DNA from: an uncultured Porphyromonadaceae bacterium
GTDB taxonomy: Bacteria; Bacteroidota; Bacteroidia; Bacteroidales; Porphyromonadaceae
Assembly: GCA_947253625.1 (NCBI GenBank)
Contig: CAMYAB010000001.1
Coordinates: 124,001 to 188,000 of the forward strand
Direction: 5' to 3'
Length of the DNA stretch: 64,000 nucleotides
Both the position numbers and the translations under genes were made by a program. The notes beneath the pieces were generated by a model that was given only the letters and a program-made list of their open reading frames with translations, did not search any database and had not been told where the DNA came from. Below, piece by piece: positions 8,638 to 18,092 of the stretch. The stretch's first letter is position 1. Each line of letters opens with the position of its first letter.

Positions 8638-10734
8638 ATGACTAACAGGGACAAGGGGTACTTGGAGGAAATACCTAAGGATAAGGTATATCGATACTTT
8701 GGTAGAGATGTTAGTTGGCTATCATTCAACAAGCGAGTGTTGTTGGAGGCACTGGATCGTGATATTCCTATATATGAACGACTGAAATTTTTCTCTATTT
8801 TTAGTTCAAACTTAGAGGAGTTTTACCAAATTCGTGTCGCTGGAGCAAAAGCCTCCATTAGGCGTAGAATGAGTGCCGGTCGGAAAGATGTCTGGAAGCG
8901 TATCCGAGACTTGGAGGATGTTACTTGTGAGGTAAGGGATCAGGAACGACTTTTTAGGTACGCATGGGAGGAGGTGATGGTGCCGGATCTTCGGAGTGTC
9001 GGTGTGGATCTATATACTGACTTTAGGGATTACCCCGAAAAGGTGAAAGACTTTGTAAAATCCTACTTTTCGCAGGAGATATTCCCGTTTATTCAGCCCG
9101 TTTGTTTAGATCCTAGTCGGCTACATACATTTATTCGCGACAAGAGGATTTATCTGTGTGTCGAATTACGAAGCAGATCTGATGGAAGCAAATGTCACTA
9201 TATGATCAAGTTGCCCTTTAGCAAGGTGCCACGTTTTCTTCAGGTACCTTCGAAAAAAGGGAGATTTGCATATACGTTTTTGGATGAGGCTGTCCGCCTT
9301 GGGCTTCCGATGGTTTTTCCTGGGTATGAGGTGGTAGGCTCTTGGAGCTTCAAGGTATCCCGTGATGCCGATGTCGTGATAGGGGACGATGAAGGAGGGG
9401 TAAAGCTTGCTCAGGATATTGGTAAACTTATTCGAAAAAGAAAGATTGGAGAAATCTCTCGTTTTCAGTATGATGATGCAATGCCCTTGGACGTGAAGTG
9501 CCTGCTACAAGAGAGCTTTGAAATAGCCACAGAAGATATGATGGAGGCTAGACGTCATCTCCAATTGCATGATTTGATCAAGCTTCCCAATCCGTTAGGA
9601 GAAAAGTTTGCGCAACATTACCCATCGCCAATACGTCATCTGAGGTGGGAAGCCTCAAGAAGTAGAATCGACCATCTGCTGTCACAAGATGAAGCGATCT
9701 ATGCGCCATATGTCTCATTTCAGTACCTGCTTGACCTTCTAGACGAAGCTTCAAAAGATCAACGAGTAAAAGCGATCAAGCTAACGCAATACCGGGTTGC
9801 AGAAGATTCGGAGATTATAGATGAATTGATAAAGGCAGCCAATAACGGAAAAGAGGTGACTGTTTTTGTTGAACTGAAAGCACGATTTGACGAAGAGAAT
9901 AATCTTGTGACAGCTCAACGAATGATTAGGCATGGAATCAAAATCATTTACTCTCTACCAAAGCTAAAAGTTCATGCCAAGACAGCTGTCCTAGAGTTTT
10001 ACGACGGCCATACCTATAATACGCCAGGTGTGGCAATCTTTAGTACTGGGAACTTCAATGAGAAGACGGCCAAGATCTACTCGGATATTACAATTTTTAC
10101 GACAAGAAAGGAGTTGACAGGCGAGCTACTGACACTATTTAGGCATCTGGAGGGAACTATAAAAGATTGTACTTTCGGGCACATACTTGTAGCGGGGAAA
10201 GGGATGGTGGAGCACATTCATGAACTTATAGCCTATGAGACAAATGAAGCTCATCAGAAGCGTGAGGCACGTATGGTACTCAAGATGAACTCATTGGAAG
10301 ACGAAAGTATCATAACCAGTCTGTATGAAGCTTCTCAGGCCGGTGTGAAAATTGATTTGCTCGTGAGGGGCATTTGTCGACTTGTCCCTAATCAACCGTA
10401 CAGCAAAAATATTCGAATCATCCGTTTGGTGGATGTTTATTTGGAGCATGCGCGGATTTGGTATTTTCATCATGGGGGCGAAGGCCTCTACTTTATCTCA
10501 AGTGCAGATTGGATGCGCAGGAATCTATACCGTAGAATAGAGTGTGCAGCACCTGTCCATGACAAGAGGCTAAAGAAACTTTTGCATGATGTCTTGGAGC
10601 TCTGCTTGGCCGATACTGTAAATGCGGTATATTTGGACGAGTCACTTGATAATATCCCCAAGAAAGATGGAAAAACCGGCGTACGAACCCAAAAAGAGAT
10701 GTATGGATTGCTCCAGAAATTTGTTCAACCTTGA
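8638..10734 (+). CDS. ppk: Polyphosphate kinase 1
   Basis: Reversibly polymerises the gamma-phosphate of ATP into inorganic polyphosphate. The 698-aa protein has the PPK1 order: the N-terminal domain (FGRDVSWLSFNKRVLLEAL), the helical domain and two phospholipase-D-like C-terminal domains. The autophosphorylated histidine is His446 in KLKVHAKTAVLEF. The second conserved histidine is in YFHHGGEGLYFISSADWM (His611/612). It follows prfC by five bases and converges with the wbqC-like gene, 34 bases away, with no obvious hairpin between them. Confidence 0.96.
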   Translation: MTNRDKGYLEEIPKDKVYRYFGRDVSWLSFNKRVLLEALDRDIPIYERLKFFSIFSSNLEEFYQIRVAGAKASIRRRMSAGRKDVWKRIRDLEDVTCEVRDQERLFRYAWEEVMVPDLRSVGVDLYTDFRDYPEKVKDFVKSYFSQEIFPFIQPVCLDPSRLHTFIRDKRIYLCVELRSRSDGSKCHYMIKLPFSKVPRFLQVPSKKGRFAYTFLDEAVRLGLPMVFPGYEVVGSWSFKVSRDADVVIGDDEGGVKLAQDIGKLIRKRKIGEISRFQYDDAMPLDVKCLLQESFEIATEDMMEARRHLQLHDLIKLPNPLGEKFAQHYPSPIRHLRWEASRSRIDHLLSQDEAIYAPYVSFQYLLDLLDEASKDQRVKAIKLTQYRVAEDSEIIDELIKAANNGKEVTVFVELKARFDEENNLVTAQRMIRHGIKIIYSLPKLKVHAKTAVLEFYDGHTYNTPGVAIFSTGNFNEKTAKIYSDITIFTTRKELTGELLTLFRHLEGTIKDCTFGHILVAGKGMVEHIHELIAYETNEAHQKREARMVLKMNSLEDESIITSLYEASQAGVKIDLLVRGICRLVPNQPYSKNIRIIRLVDVYLEHARIWYFHHGGEGLYFISSADWMRRNLYRRIECAAPVHDKRLKKLLHDVLELCLADTVNAVYLDESLDNIPKKDGKTGVRTQKEMYGLLQKFVQP

Positions 10735-10768
10735 TAGTCGTTTCTTTCTTCCTGCCGAATATTGTTCA

Positions 10769-11389
10769 TCACTTCTCTTTCTTAAGTGCTGTCCTTTGCG
10801 CATACGGTCCTTCACAGAGGATTAGGTCTAGGGCAGAGAGTGAGCTAGTAAATCCATACCGCTCCTCAAAAACTTGCCAGTACCGCTTCATTTTTACTGT
10901 TTTAGGAAATGTGGTTTCCCCGTATTCCGGATGAAATTCAGCTTCTCTCGGTAAGTCTGTGACATGAGCAGGTGAGGAAAGATCTAGCACCTCGCATATA
11001 AAATTCATCCATGCCTTGTTGTAGTCCACAAGGGTCTGGAATGAACGGTTATAAATAAGGTCAAGAATCTTTGCTTCATAATGATCCCAAAATGGAGCAA
11101 CCTTGTAGGCCGATCTCAGTGTGTATTCCAGTCGGTGTCGCCATGCGCCATGCTCAGAGATTAATATCTTGTTGGACGGTGGAGTTGGGTAATCATACTT
11201 CATTACAGGAAAGGTGAAGTCAACCTGACCATTGGCTGTCATCAGGGTACAACGATTTCGGAGGGTTTGCTTTTGATACGTTTCTCCGATGTAAATGACT
11301 GTGTCAGGAAAGTCACATATGATCTGCATGTATGCCGTACTTGGACAAAACAAAGAAGGTAAAGCAATCATACGAGTGTAATTTTTCAA
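10769..11389 (-). CDS. WbqC family protein
   Basis: A 206-aa protein of the WbqC-like family, annotated elsewhere near O-antigen genes but biochemically uncharacterised. Visible family features are the opening ALPSLFCPSTAYMQII, the stretch YIGETYQKQTLRNRCTLM, and SEHGAWRHRLEYTLRSAY followed by APFWDHYE. There is no signal peptide. It is the last gene of the minus-strand dapB-lepB-wbqC run, a gene order I recall from Bacteroidales. A stem-loop (11398-11440) separates it from lepB and may reduce read-through. Confidence 0.85.
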   Translation of the reverse strand: MKNYTRMIALPSLFCPSTAYMQIICDFPDTVIYIGETYQKQTLRNRCTLMTANGQVDFTFPVMKYDYPTPPSNKILISEHGAWRHRLEYTLRSAYKVAPFWDHYEAKILDLIYNRSFQTLVDYNKAWMNFICEVLDLSSPAHVTDLPREAEFHPEYGETTFPKTVKMKRYWQVFEERYGFTSSLSALDLILCEGPYAQRTALKKEK

Positions 11390-11397
11390 ATACCAAT

Positions 11398-11440
11398 GTA
11401 GCCGGTTTGGCTCATGTATACGATGAGTGAAACCGGCTAC
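11398..11440 (-). terminator. Stem-loop between lepB and the wbqC-like gene
   Basis: Arms GTAGCCGGTTT and AAACCGGCTAC form a perfect 11-bp stem, with further pairing of ATGAG/CTCAT inside. It lies 36 bases downstream of the lepB stop on the minus strand. No strong U-run follows directly (ATTGGTATTTG), so it may be a terminator, an attenuator or an mRNA-stabilising hairpin. Confidence 0.55.
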
Positions 11441-11475
11441 CTATTATACTGAATTCAGCTATTGACCGACAAGCA

Positions 11476-12900
11476 TTATTTGGGGACCGTAAACATTCTA
11501 TTCCATCGAATTTTACCTCCTAGCAAGCTCTTGTCCTTATCAAGCGAAAGCCAAATAAAAAGAGGTTTGCCAACGATATGATCCTCTGGTACATAGCCCC
11601 AGCAACGAGAGTCGGCAGAATTATGTCTATTGTCTCCCATCATAAAGTAGTAGTCCATCTCGAATGTATAGGTGTCTGTTGGTAGTCCGTCAATCAATAT
11701 GACATCATCTTTTACACTCAATGTGTGATGCTCATAGTTTCTGATGCAACGTTCATACATAGGTAGATTGTCAAGGGTTAGCCTTATGGTCGACCCTTTT
11801 TTTGGAATCCATATAGGACCATAGTTGTCCCGCTCCCAAGTGTTCTTAGGAGTTAAAGGATAGGTGGGAAAGTCCTTGTTTTGAGGTGATGGCTCAACGA
11901 TTATTTCTTTTACGGCGCTGTGCTTTTTGAGCTTTGATAGCATCTCATTGGTTAGAGGAAAATGGTATACGTTGCCGTAATTGACATGCCCGACTGTGTC
12001 TCGTTTAAGTCCTAATGAACTAAAAAGAGGATCGTAAGAGGAATTGGTGCCATCCAATAGAAGAATATCGTCTTTTGAAACACCTAGTTTTTCCAGTTCT
12101 TCTGTCGTTATATGATTAGCACCCGTTTGTACAAAATAGTTTAGTTGAGCGTGTTTGGGCCACTCCTGTAATGTATTATTGATATACAGTTGATTGTTGA
12201 TAACCTGTAGAGAATCGCCCGGCATCCCCACAACTCGTTTCACGTAGTGATCTCTCATGTCTACCGGTCGGTACTCAATCTTCCCGAAGGTACGCTCGTC
12301 ACTCCTTACACGTTCTCGACCATATTGATAGATGAGTGTGTAATAGTCAGGATTGGTCACTCTTGTTGTAATCGTGTCCCCTGGAGGAAAGTTGAAAACC
12401 ACGATGTCGTTTCGTTTCACGCTACCAAATCCCGGTAGACGTCTGTATTTTAGTTGTGGCTTGGCAATAAATGCTTTTTGTTCTGTCAAAGGGAAGCGAT
12501 TATGTACCAAAGGAAAAGCCAACGGTGTCATGGGAAGTCTTGGACCGTAGCTTAGTTTGCTCACAAAAAGGTGATCACCAACAAGATTTGTTTTTTCAAG
12601 GGATGAGGTAGGAATCTTGAACTGTTGGAAAAACAAAATGTTAAGTGCATGTACGAGCAAAAACACGACTACAATATCCTCGATGAGCTTCATGGAGGCC
12701 CTGATCCAAGGTTTGTCCGACTTTTGCCACCATCTCCATGGGATATAACGGGTCACATAGCCGTCAAAAATAAATAGTCCCAGCACCAAGGGTACCCATA
12801 AACTACTCATCCATATGCCAATAGCGACTGTGATGGTTAACCAAAAAAACAACCACGTACGATCCCATTTATCAAGTCGTGAGAAATTTAGTCTTTTCAT
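11476..12900 (-). CDS. lepB: Signal peptidase I
   Basis: Membrane-anchored serine/lysine protease (S26) that removes signal peptides. Two hydrophobic segments near the N-terminus (WLFFWLTITVAIGIWMSS and LVLGLFIF) and one around IEDIVVVFLLVHALNILFF precede the catalytic Ser region FKIPTSSLEKTNLVGDH. The general-base Lys lies in VKRNDIVVFNFPPGD, and MMGDNRHNSADSRCWGYVP is the conserved box E. At 474 aa it is longer than E. coli LepB because of a large internal insertion between catalytic boxes, common in Bacteroidetes. dapB lies 12 bases upstream. Confidence 0.94.
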   Translation of the reverse strand: MKRLNFSRLDKWDRTWLFFWLTITVAIGIWMSSLWVPLVLGLFIFDGYVTRYIPWRWWQKSDKPWIRASMKLIEDIVVVFLLVHALNILFFQQFKIPTSSLEKTNLVGDHLFVSKLSYGPRLPMTPLAFPLVHNRFPLTEQKAFIAKPQLKYRRLPGFGSVKRNDIVVFNFPPGDTITTRVTNPDYYTLIYQYGRERVRSDERTFGKIEYRPVDMRDHYVKRVVGMPGDSLQVINNQLYINNTLQEWPKHAQLNYFVQTGANHITTEELEKLGVSKDDILLLDGTNSSYDPLFSSLGLKRDTVGHVNYGNVYHFPLTNEMLSKLKKHSAVKEIIVEPSPQNKDFPTYPLTPKNTWERDNYGPIWIPKKGSTIRLTLDNLPMYERCIRNYEHHTLSVKDDVILIDGLPTDTYTFEMDYYFMMGDNRHNSADSRCWGYVPEDHIVGKPLFIWLSLDKDKSLLGGKIRWNRMFTVPK

Positions 12901-12911
12901 TGGTCTGTAAA

Positions 12912-13631
12912 TTATAGCTTTAGCAGATGGTCCATGTTGAAAATTCCCTTCTTCCCTTGTATGTATTCGGCGGCGAGTACAGCACCAAGTGCCAGTCCTT
13001 CGCGTCCATGAGCTTCATGCTCAAGTCGAATGGTATCCTGATGAGAGTCAAATGTTACCCTGTGTATTCCGGCCACTTCGCCCTCACGAATAGAATGAAT
13101 CGGAATTGTCTTTTCGGTGACGGTTTGGGGTAGATCGGCAGGTGCGAGATATGATTGAATATCAGATTTACGAGCCAATTGCTCAAGGATATCCTTTGCG
13201 ATGGATAGCGCAGTGCCACTTGGATAATCAAGTTTGTGTATGTGGTGTACTTCTTCCAGACTGACGTCATATTCCGGAAGGGCATTCATGTAACGCGCAA
13301 GCTCTTTTGTGATTTTCCGAAAAATATGGACTCCAATGCTGAAGTTTGAGGCATAAAACAGTGTCCCATTCATCGCCTCAACATAGTCTACTATATCCTC
13401 CCATTGCTCAAGCCACCCCGTGGTGCCAGATACCACGGGCAGGTTTTGTTGGAGTGCCATTAATATGTTTTGTGGAGCTTCCTTTGGGGTCGTGAATTCT
13501 ATAACCACATCACACTCGGGTAGGGAAGACCATCCCTTATTTAGTTTGGCGACTATCTCATGCCCTCTTTTTTCGGCTACTTTTTCTATCTCATGACCCA
13601 TTCGGCCATAGCCAAGTATCGTTATTTTCAT
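12912..13631 (-). CDS. dapB: 4-hydroxy-tetrahydrodipicolinate reductase
   Basis: NAD(P)H-dependent step of the lysine/diaminopimelate pathway, feeding peptidoglycan. The nucleotide-binding motif GYGRMGHEIE is at the N-terminus. The signature EVHHIHKLDYPSGTAL contains the catalytic His and substrate Lys. At 239 aa it is slightly short, as in other Bacteroidetes. It is the first gene of the minus-strand run with lepB. A -7-like element lies about 35 bases upstream. Confidence 0.95.
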   Translation of the reverse strand: MKITILGYGRMGHEIEKVAEKRGHEIVAKLNKGWSSLPECDVVIEFTTPKEAPQNILMALQQNLPVVSGTTGWLEQWEDIVDYVEAMNGTLFYASNFSIGVHIFRKITKELARYMNALPEYDVSLEEVHHIHKLDYPSGTALSIAKDILEQLARKSDIQSYLAPADLPQTVTEKTIPIHSIREGEVAGIHRVTFDSHQDTIRLEHEAHGREGLALGAVLAAEYIQGKKGIFNMDHLLKL

Positions 13632-13663
13632 GCTTTATCTTTACTTTAAGGTACCTTATCCTA

Positions 13664-13671
13664 CAAAGGTA
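13664..13671 (-). promoter_or_regulatory. -7 element for dapB-lepB
   Basis: On the minus strand TACCTTTG matches TAnnTTTG and lies 33 bases before the dapB ATG. No clear -33 TTTG is visible at normal spacing. Confidence 0.5.
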
Positions 13672-13847
13672 AGAAAAGTAGCCTAATATGAGACCTTTTG
13701 AATAAAGGATCAAAAAGGAAAATGTAGTCTTTTTGTGTGATTTCAAAAAAATAAATAGGAAGAAGGTCCTAATAGCGTGTTCTTACAAATACATTCTTTC
13801 CGCCATTTTCATGCTTGAAAACTAATCATTCGATCATGAGAAACAAG

Positions 13848-13879
13848 TTTGTGAGAACAACTGAAAATTCGTAACTTCG
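13848..13879 (+). promoter_or_regulatory. Promoter of pepD
   Basis: TTTG (13848-13851), 20 bases, then TAACTTCG (13872-13879), which matches the Bacteroidetes -33/-7 promoter with one mismatch in the -7 box. It lies 58 bases before the pepD ATG, leaving a normal leader. Confidence 0.6.
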
Positions 13880-13936
13880 CATGTAATGGAAGGCAAAAAC
13901 CAAAAACTTATCATCAATATCAAGTAAATAGATACT

Positions 13937-15394
13937 ATGTCCAAAGAAATCACGCAACTTAAGCCTACGGCGGTATGGAAGTATTTTTATGATCTTACAC
14001 AGATTCCACGCCCGACTCACCATGCCCAAAAAGCTGCTGAGTATATCAAAAGTGTTGGCGAAAAGCTAGGACTTGAGACACATATGGATGAGGTTGGCAA
14101 CGTGGTTATCCGCAAGCCTGCTTCAAAGGGGTTCGAAGACCGTCCTATGGTTACGCTTCAGGGGCACTGTGATATGGTTCCTCAAAAAAACAGCGATGTG
14201 GATCATGACTTTCTCAAAGATCCGATAGATGCACATATAGATGGGAACTATGTGCGTGCCAACAATACCACGCTTGGAGCGGACAATGGCATTGGCGTGG
14301 CAATGGCATTAGCCGTGCTGGAGGACGATACCTTGAAACATGGACCATTGGAGGTATTGGTGACCATTGACGAAGAGGTGGGAATGGTAGGAGCCAATGC
14401 ACTGAAACCAGGCTTCCTAAAAGGTAAGTACCTTCTGAATCTTGATTCCGAAATGGATGGGCTCCTCTATATTGGATGTGCCGGAGGGGTGGATGTCAAT
14501 GTCTCTATGGAATACAAGGGGGATGAAACTGTGATGCCCAATAGTATCCCCTTGCTGATTTCTCTCAAGGGACTAAAAGGTGGCCACTCTGGAGCAGATA
14601 TTCATCTGGGGAGAGGTAATGCCAATAAGCTAATGTTTCGCTTCTTGAAAAAAGCTGTGGCGGCTTTTGATCTAGAGTTGGCATCAATGGAAGGTGGAAC
14701 TCTTCGCAATGCCATCCCGCGTGAGGCAAAAGCAGTGGTGACATTGGCAGAAGACGAACTGGAAGATTTCAAGAATTTCGTAAAAGAGTGGGAAGACCTT
14801 TACAATGAAGAATACAAAGGCATTGAAGATAGAATTTCTCTGAATTGCGAGATTGCTGAGCAGATGCCAGATTCTATTGTGCCATTTGAGATCCGAGACA
14901 ACATCATCAATGCTATTGAGGCCTGCCAAAATGGCGCAGTTTCCTTTATTGCAGAGTTTCCCGAAACAGTAGAGACTTCGTCCAATATGGCCGCTGTCCG
15001 GTTGGGCGGAGGAAAGTTTGAGGTACACTTCCTAGTACGGAGTACCTCAGAGTCACGCAAAGAAATGTTGCGATCTGCAATTGAAAGTACGTTTTTGATC
15101 ATTGGAGCCCGTGTTGAGTTTGATGGGGACTACAATGGCTGGAATCCCGAGCCACATTCGCATGTGGTTGAGGTTATGGAAGAGGTCTTTAGAGAGCACT
15201 ACGGTAGAGAGCCTCAAGTGATGATTATGCACGCTGGCTTGGAATGTGGAATCATCCAAGGTGTGATGCCCGACATGGAGATGATTTCATTTGGTCCCAC
15301 TATCCTATACCCTCACTCCCCCGATGAAAAAGTGGAAATCGAGACAGTGAAGAATTCATTTGAGTTCCTCGTAAAATCACTTGAGCGGATCTGA
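13937..15394 (+). CDS. pepD: Aminoacyl-histidine dipeptidase (M20 family)
   Basis: Cytosolic zinc peptidase cleaving Xaa-His dipeptides. Metal-binding stretches are clear: GHCDMVPQK (His and Asp), GADNGIGVAMALAVLED (bridging Asp) and TIDEEVGMVGA (catalytic Glu-Glu). A dimerisation domain sits between roughly residues 200 and 380, and the late HAGLECGIIQ fits the family. Length is 485 aa. It has its own promoter and is followed by recO after 19 bases. Confidence 0.94.
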   Translation: MSKEITQLKPTAVWKYFYDLTQIPRPTHHAQKAAEYIKSVGEKLGLETHMDEVGNVVIRKPASKGFEDRPMVTLQGHCDMVPQKNSDVDHDFLKDPIDAHIDGNYVRANNTTLGADNGIGVAMALAVLEDDTLKHGPLEVLVTIDEEVGMVGANALKPGFLKGKYLLNLDSEMDGLLYIGCAGGVDVNVSMEYKGDETVMPNSIPLLISLKGLKGGHSGADIHLGRGNANKLMFRFLKKAVAAFDLELASMEGGTLRNAIPREAKAVVTLAEDELEDFKNFVKEWEDLYNEEYKGIEDRISLNCEIAEQMPDSIVPFEIRDNIINAIEACQNGAVSFIAEFPETVETSSNMAAVRLGGGKFEVHFLVRSTSESRKEMLRSAIESTFLIIGARVEFDGDYNGWNPEPHSHVVEVMEEVFREHYGREPQVMIMHAGLECGIIQGVMPDMEMISFGPTILYPHSPDEKVEIETVKNSFEFLVKSLERI

Positions 15395-15413
15395 AGGGAA
15401 TTCTTAGCAGCCT

Positions 15414-16130
15414 ATGCTGACAACTACTGAGCTAATTGTGCTGAAGTCTGTACGCTATTCCGACACAGCAAGTATTGTACAGACATACAGTGAAAAGATT
15501 GGCTCAATGTCGTTCAAAATCTCTCGCTCCAAGCGACAAAAGTCGACTGGGGCGAGAGCCTTTTTTATACCTCTTTCTCAACTAAGTGTCACACTGGACT
15601 ATAGACCTATGAGAGAGATACAATTGCCACTCGAGGTCCAAATCTCTCATGTTCCATTCTGTGCAAGCAGTAGTGTTGTTGGGAACGCTGTCGCTATATT
15701 TTCAACCGAAGTATTAAGCCGTCTATTGAGTTCAAACGGTCCGGACGAAAACCTATATACCGACCTTAGTTCACTAGTGTTGAAGATGGATGACCTACCG
15801 GAGTGTGACTTGGCTTCCTTTCATCTGGAGCTATTGATTCTTCTAGTGCGCCACTTCGGCATTTTGCCACAGACTGATCAATATTGTCCAGGATATGTAC
15901 TTAGCTTTAGTGATGGCATCTTTCGTCCTATTAGCTCTTTGTCCGATCGTGCGCATCAGAGAGGAAGCCATACGCTATATAGGTGCCTTACGGAGCAAAA
16001 TCTATACAGTGTCACTCAGAACCGCAAGTTGCGCAAAGAACTGTTGGAGTTGCTACTTGAGCATCTTGCACACTATTACCCAATCGTAGGTGACCTACGT
16101 TCTCCAAGCGTCTTGTCAGAACTTTTCTAG
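15414..16130 (+). CDS. recO: DNA repair protein RecO
   Basis: RecFOR-pathway mediator that loads RecA at single-strand gaps. The N-terminal OB fold is recognisable (TTTELIVLKSVRYSDTASIVQTYSEKIGSMSF). A helical C-terminal domain follows, with FHLELLILLVRHFGILP. The usual four-Cys zinc site is not evident, as in many Bacteroidetes RecO proteins. Length is 238 aa. RecF of the same pathway is encoded at 34.1-35.2 kb. Confidence 0.88.
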   Translation: MLTTTELIVLKSVRYSDTASIVQTYSEKIGSMSFKISRSKRQKSTGARAFFIPLSQLSVTLDYRPMREIQLPLEVQISHVPFCASSSVVGNAVAIFSTEVLSRLLSSNGPDENLYTDLSSLVLKMDDLPECDLASFHLELLILLVRHFGILPQTDQYCPGYVLSFSDGIFRPISSLSDRAHQRGSHTLYRCLTEQNLYSVTQNRKLRKELLELLLEHLAHYYPIVGDLRSPSVLSELF

Positions 16131-16222
16131 GCCATTGTCGTGGCTTGGATTGTATCCGGAGCACAATTCTTCAAAAAACGTTATTACATGTAATTTCCAC
16201 CTTGCCCCTGATACTCTTTTGC

Positions 16223-16230
16223 TATATTTG
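16223..16230 (+). promoter_or_regulatory. -7 element for the phosphatase-like lipoprotein gene
   Basis: TATATTTG is a perfect TAnnTTTG. CTTG at 16201-16204, 18 bases upstream, could serve as the -33. The transcript would start just before the ATG at 16255. Confidence 0.55.
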
Positions 16231-16254
16231 GTGCAAAGTTAGGAACAAAAGAGA

Positions 16255-17382
16255 ATGGACTTCGGAGAGACTACATACCCCCAAGATAGTGACGGTGGTG
16301 AAAAACGACACATATTCCACCTCTATCGAACGATTTTGTTGTATCTGATTGTTGTGTCTACTATTTCGTGCTCCAAGCAGAGCTATTACGACATTGACAC
16401 ACGATCCGATATTCACGATGATGGCAACTACGTCATTCGCTGGCAGGTGAATCCGGGGATGTCCGGAGATGTGAAAATATACGCCTCCCCGGAAGCCGAT
16501 AGGTACCCGACAATTCCCGTAGTGACTGAAGCAATCCAAAAGGAGCAAACAACCATATTGGCACCTACGGATAAAATTGGTATGCAGTTTTTCCTCATGG
16601 TGTTCGACGGAAAAGAGAGTCGCATCGTTTCATCGCGTACGCTACCAACCCAGTCGATAACCAACTTTAGAGATTTTGGAGGGTACATGACTACCAAAGG
16701 AGATCAAGTTAGATGGGGAATGTTGTATCGTTCCGGATCACTTGAAGGTATCACACAACATGACTCCCTTTTTCTCAATACACTTGGCATAAAGAGCCAA
16801 TTGATTCTGTCGGATGACAATAGCATTCCCCAGCATCATCTTTCCAAACTGACCGGGGCATTGAGTGTTGTTTTACTTCCCGAAACCAATACGGACACAG
16901 AGCAGTTCTTGGATAAGTTGCAGAAAGGAAGTCTTGGTAGTGAAAACATTGCTTACTTTCGCGAAGACCTTTTCAATAGCTACGCATTTGAAAATACCAA
17001 GCAGTTTAGCATGGCCTTGCATTACATGCTTGATCCGGATCACTACCCAATCCTAATAAGTGATCGGTACGGAAAAGAGCGAGTCGCATTTCTAGCTATC
17101 CTCATCCAGAGTGCATTGGGAGTTTCTCAAGCCGATATCATCAACGACTACATGCTTAGCAATCAACTGTTGGTGGTAGATCGGCTGATCCCAGGGGGGT
17201 ACAAGTTATCGTCAAGTATTCAAGAAGCTGTGACTGAGTTTTTCCAGTCCAGAGAGAATGACCTTCAATCTCTGTTTTTTGCAATCAGAAAAAAGTATGG
17301 TAGTGTTTACAACTACCTCAAAAGAGAACTTGACTTTGATGCAGCTGACTGTGCCAAACTCAAGAGCATCCTCTACTACTGA
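16255..17382 (+). CDS. Tyrosine-phosphatase-fold lipoprotein lacking the catalytic cysteine
   Basis: A 375-aa protein. After a polar stretch comes a hydrophobic segment ending in a lipobox-like SCSKQ (LLYLIVVSTISCS), so it is probably an exported lipoprotein. Residues from about 137 match the Bacteroidetes tyrosine/serine phosphatase family, with NFRDFGGY and RWGMLYRSGSL. The P-loop, normally HCTAGKDRTG, reads ISDRYGKERVAF: Asp270 replaces the nucleophilic Cys and Ser269 the His, while Arg276 is kept. Cys-based catalysis should therefore be impossible. An immunoglobulin-like region (roughly 50-130) precedes it. Function is unknown; a binding or scaffold role is inferred. It converges with the barrel gene six bases away. 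Confidence 0.75.
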   Translation: MDFGETTYPQDSDGGEKRHIFHLYRTILLYLIVVSTISCSKQSYYDIDTRSDIHDDGNYVIRWQVNPGMSGDVKIYASPEADRYPTIPVVTEAIQKEQTTILAPTDKIGMQFFLMVFDGKESRIVSSRTLPTQSITNFRDFGGYMTTKGDQVRWGMLYRSGSLEGITQHDSLFLNTLGIKSQLILSDDNSIPQHHLSKLTGALSVVLLPETNTDTEQFLDKLQKGSLGSENIAYFREDLFNSYAFENTKQFSMALHYMLDPDHYPILISDRYGKERVAFLAILIQSALGVSQADIINDYMLSNQLLVVDRLIPGGYKLSSSIQEAVTEFFQSRENDLQSLFFAIRKKYGSVYNYLKRELDFDAADCAKLKSILYY

Positions 17383-17387
17383 CCAAG

Positions 17388-18092
17388 CTAAAAAGCATAA
17401 AGAACGTATGCCTTAGTGGAGATGATCTGTTCAGAGGACTTCACAAACGTGTCTGTGCGTGCATTGTGAAACAAATCCCCAAACCCATAGGTGTAAGAAC
17501 CTCTCAGACCGACCACTATATGCGCAGAGTGATACTCCAGTCCGACTCCACCTCCAACTCCCCAAAATAGCTTGTTTTGGATTGGTGTGTCGTGATGAGC
17601 CATAGGAATTTTCACTTTCTTCTTCCCGTCCGGTAGAAGTGTCGTTCCATGCTCGCCTAGATAGTATCCAAAGCTCGCTCCCATGTCTATGGTTGGCTTG
17701 AACGAACTATTCCCGACCATAAAGTGGGTCATAATCGGAACGTTCACAAAGCTCAACTCCCTCATGTAAGCATATCCCGGAACCTTTTCATTGACCTCCT
17801 TCCAGCCCCTCTTGGAATAATCGATCTCTACCCATACTCCCGCAAATTTTGTAACATCGTATCTGAAGATCACGCCAGCATCGTATCCGAGTTTTGGCAC
17901 CTGCTGAATGGTGGGCTGAAACACCACAGAACAAAAATTCACTCCTCCTGTCGGACCGATCATAAATCGAGGCTTTTGGTCGGTCTCTTGCGCAAAAGCG
18001 TGTGGAAAAATCAGGCCCCAATGCAGAAGCCCAATGATGATCAATAAATACGGCTTCCAAGCCACGCTAGTTGATTGAGGTAGATCGATCAT
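17388..18092 (-). CDS. Outer-membrane beta-barrel protein (PorT-like family)
   Basis: A 234-aa protein with an N-terminal signal peptide (LLIIIGLLHWGLIFPHAFAQ). Alternating hydrophobic strands follow that fit an 8-10 strand outer-membrane barrel of the OMP_b-brl_2 type (GYDAGVIFRYD, GVGGGVGLEYH, HIVVGLRGSYTYGFGD), ending in an aromatic residue (AYVLYAF). I recognise the broad porin/PorT-like family but cannot assign the T9SS protein PorT itself. Its start overlaps the end of the upstream LysM/PBP1 gene by 26 bases, so the two are probably co-translated and work together in the envelope. Confidence 0.75.
   Translation of the reverse strand: MIDLPQSTSVAWKPYLLIIIGLLHWGLIFPHAFAQETDQKPRFMIGPTGGVNFCSVVFQPTIQQVPKLGYDAGVIFRYDVTKFAGVWVEIDYSKRGWKEVNEKVPGYAYMRELSFVNVPIMTHFMVGNSSFKPTIDMGASFGYYLGEHGTTLLPDGKKKVKIPMAHHDTPIQNKLFWGVGGGVGLEYHSAHIVVGLRGSYTYGFGDLFHNARTDTFVKSSEQIISTKAYVLYAF

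Larger units (their letters stand above)
13632..13936. other. Divergent intergenic region dapB / pepD
   Basis: A 305-base A+T-rich gap between divergent genes. It holds a minus-strand -7-like element (TACCTTTG, 13664-13671) for dapB and a plus-strand promoter candidate for pepD (13848-13879). I see no RNA gene, repeat or credible ORF in the rest. Confidence 0.6.
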
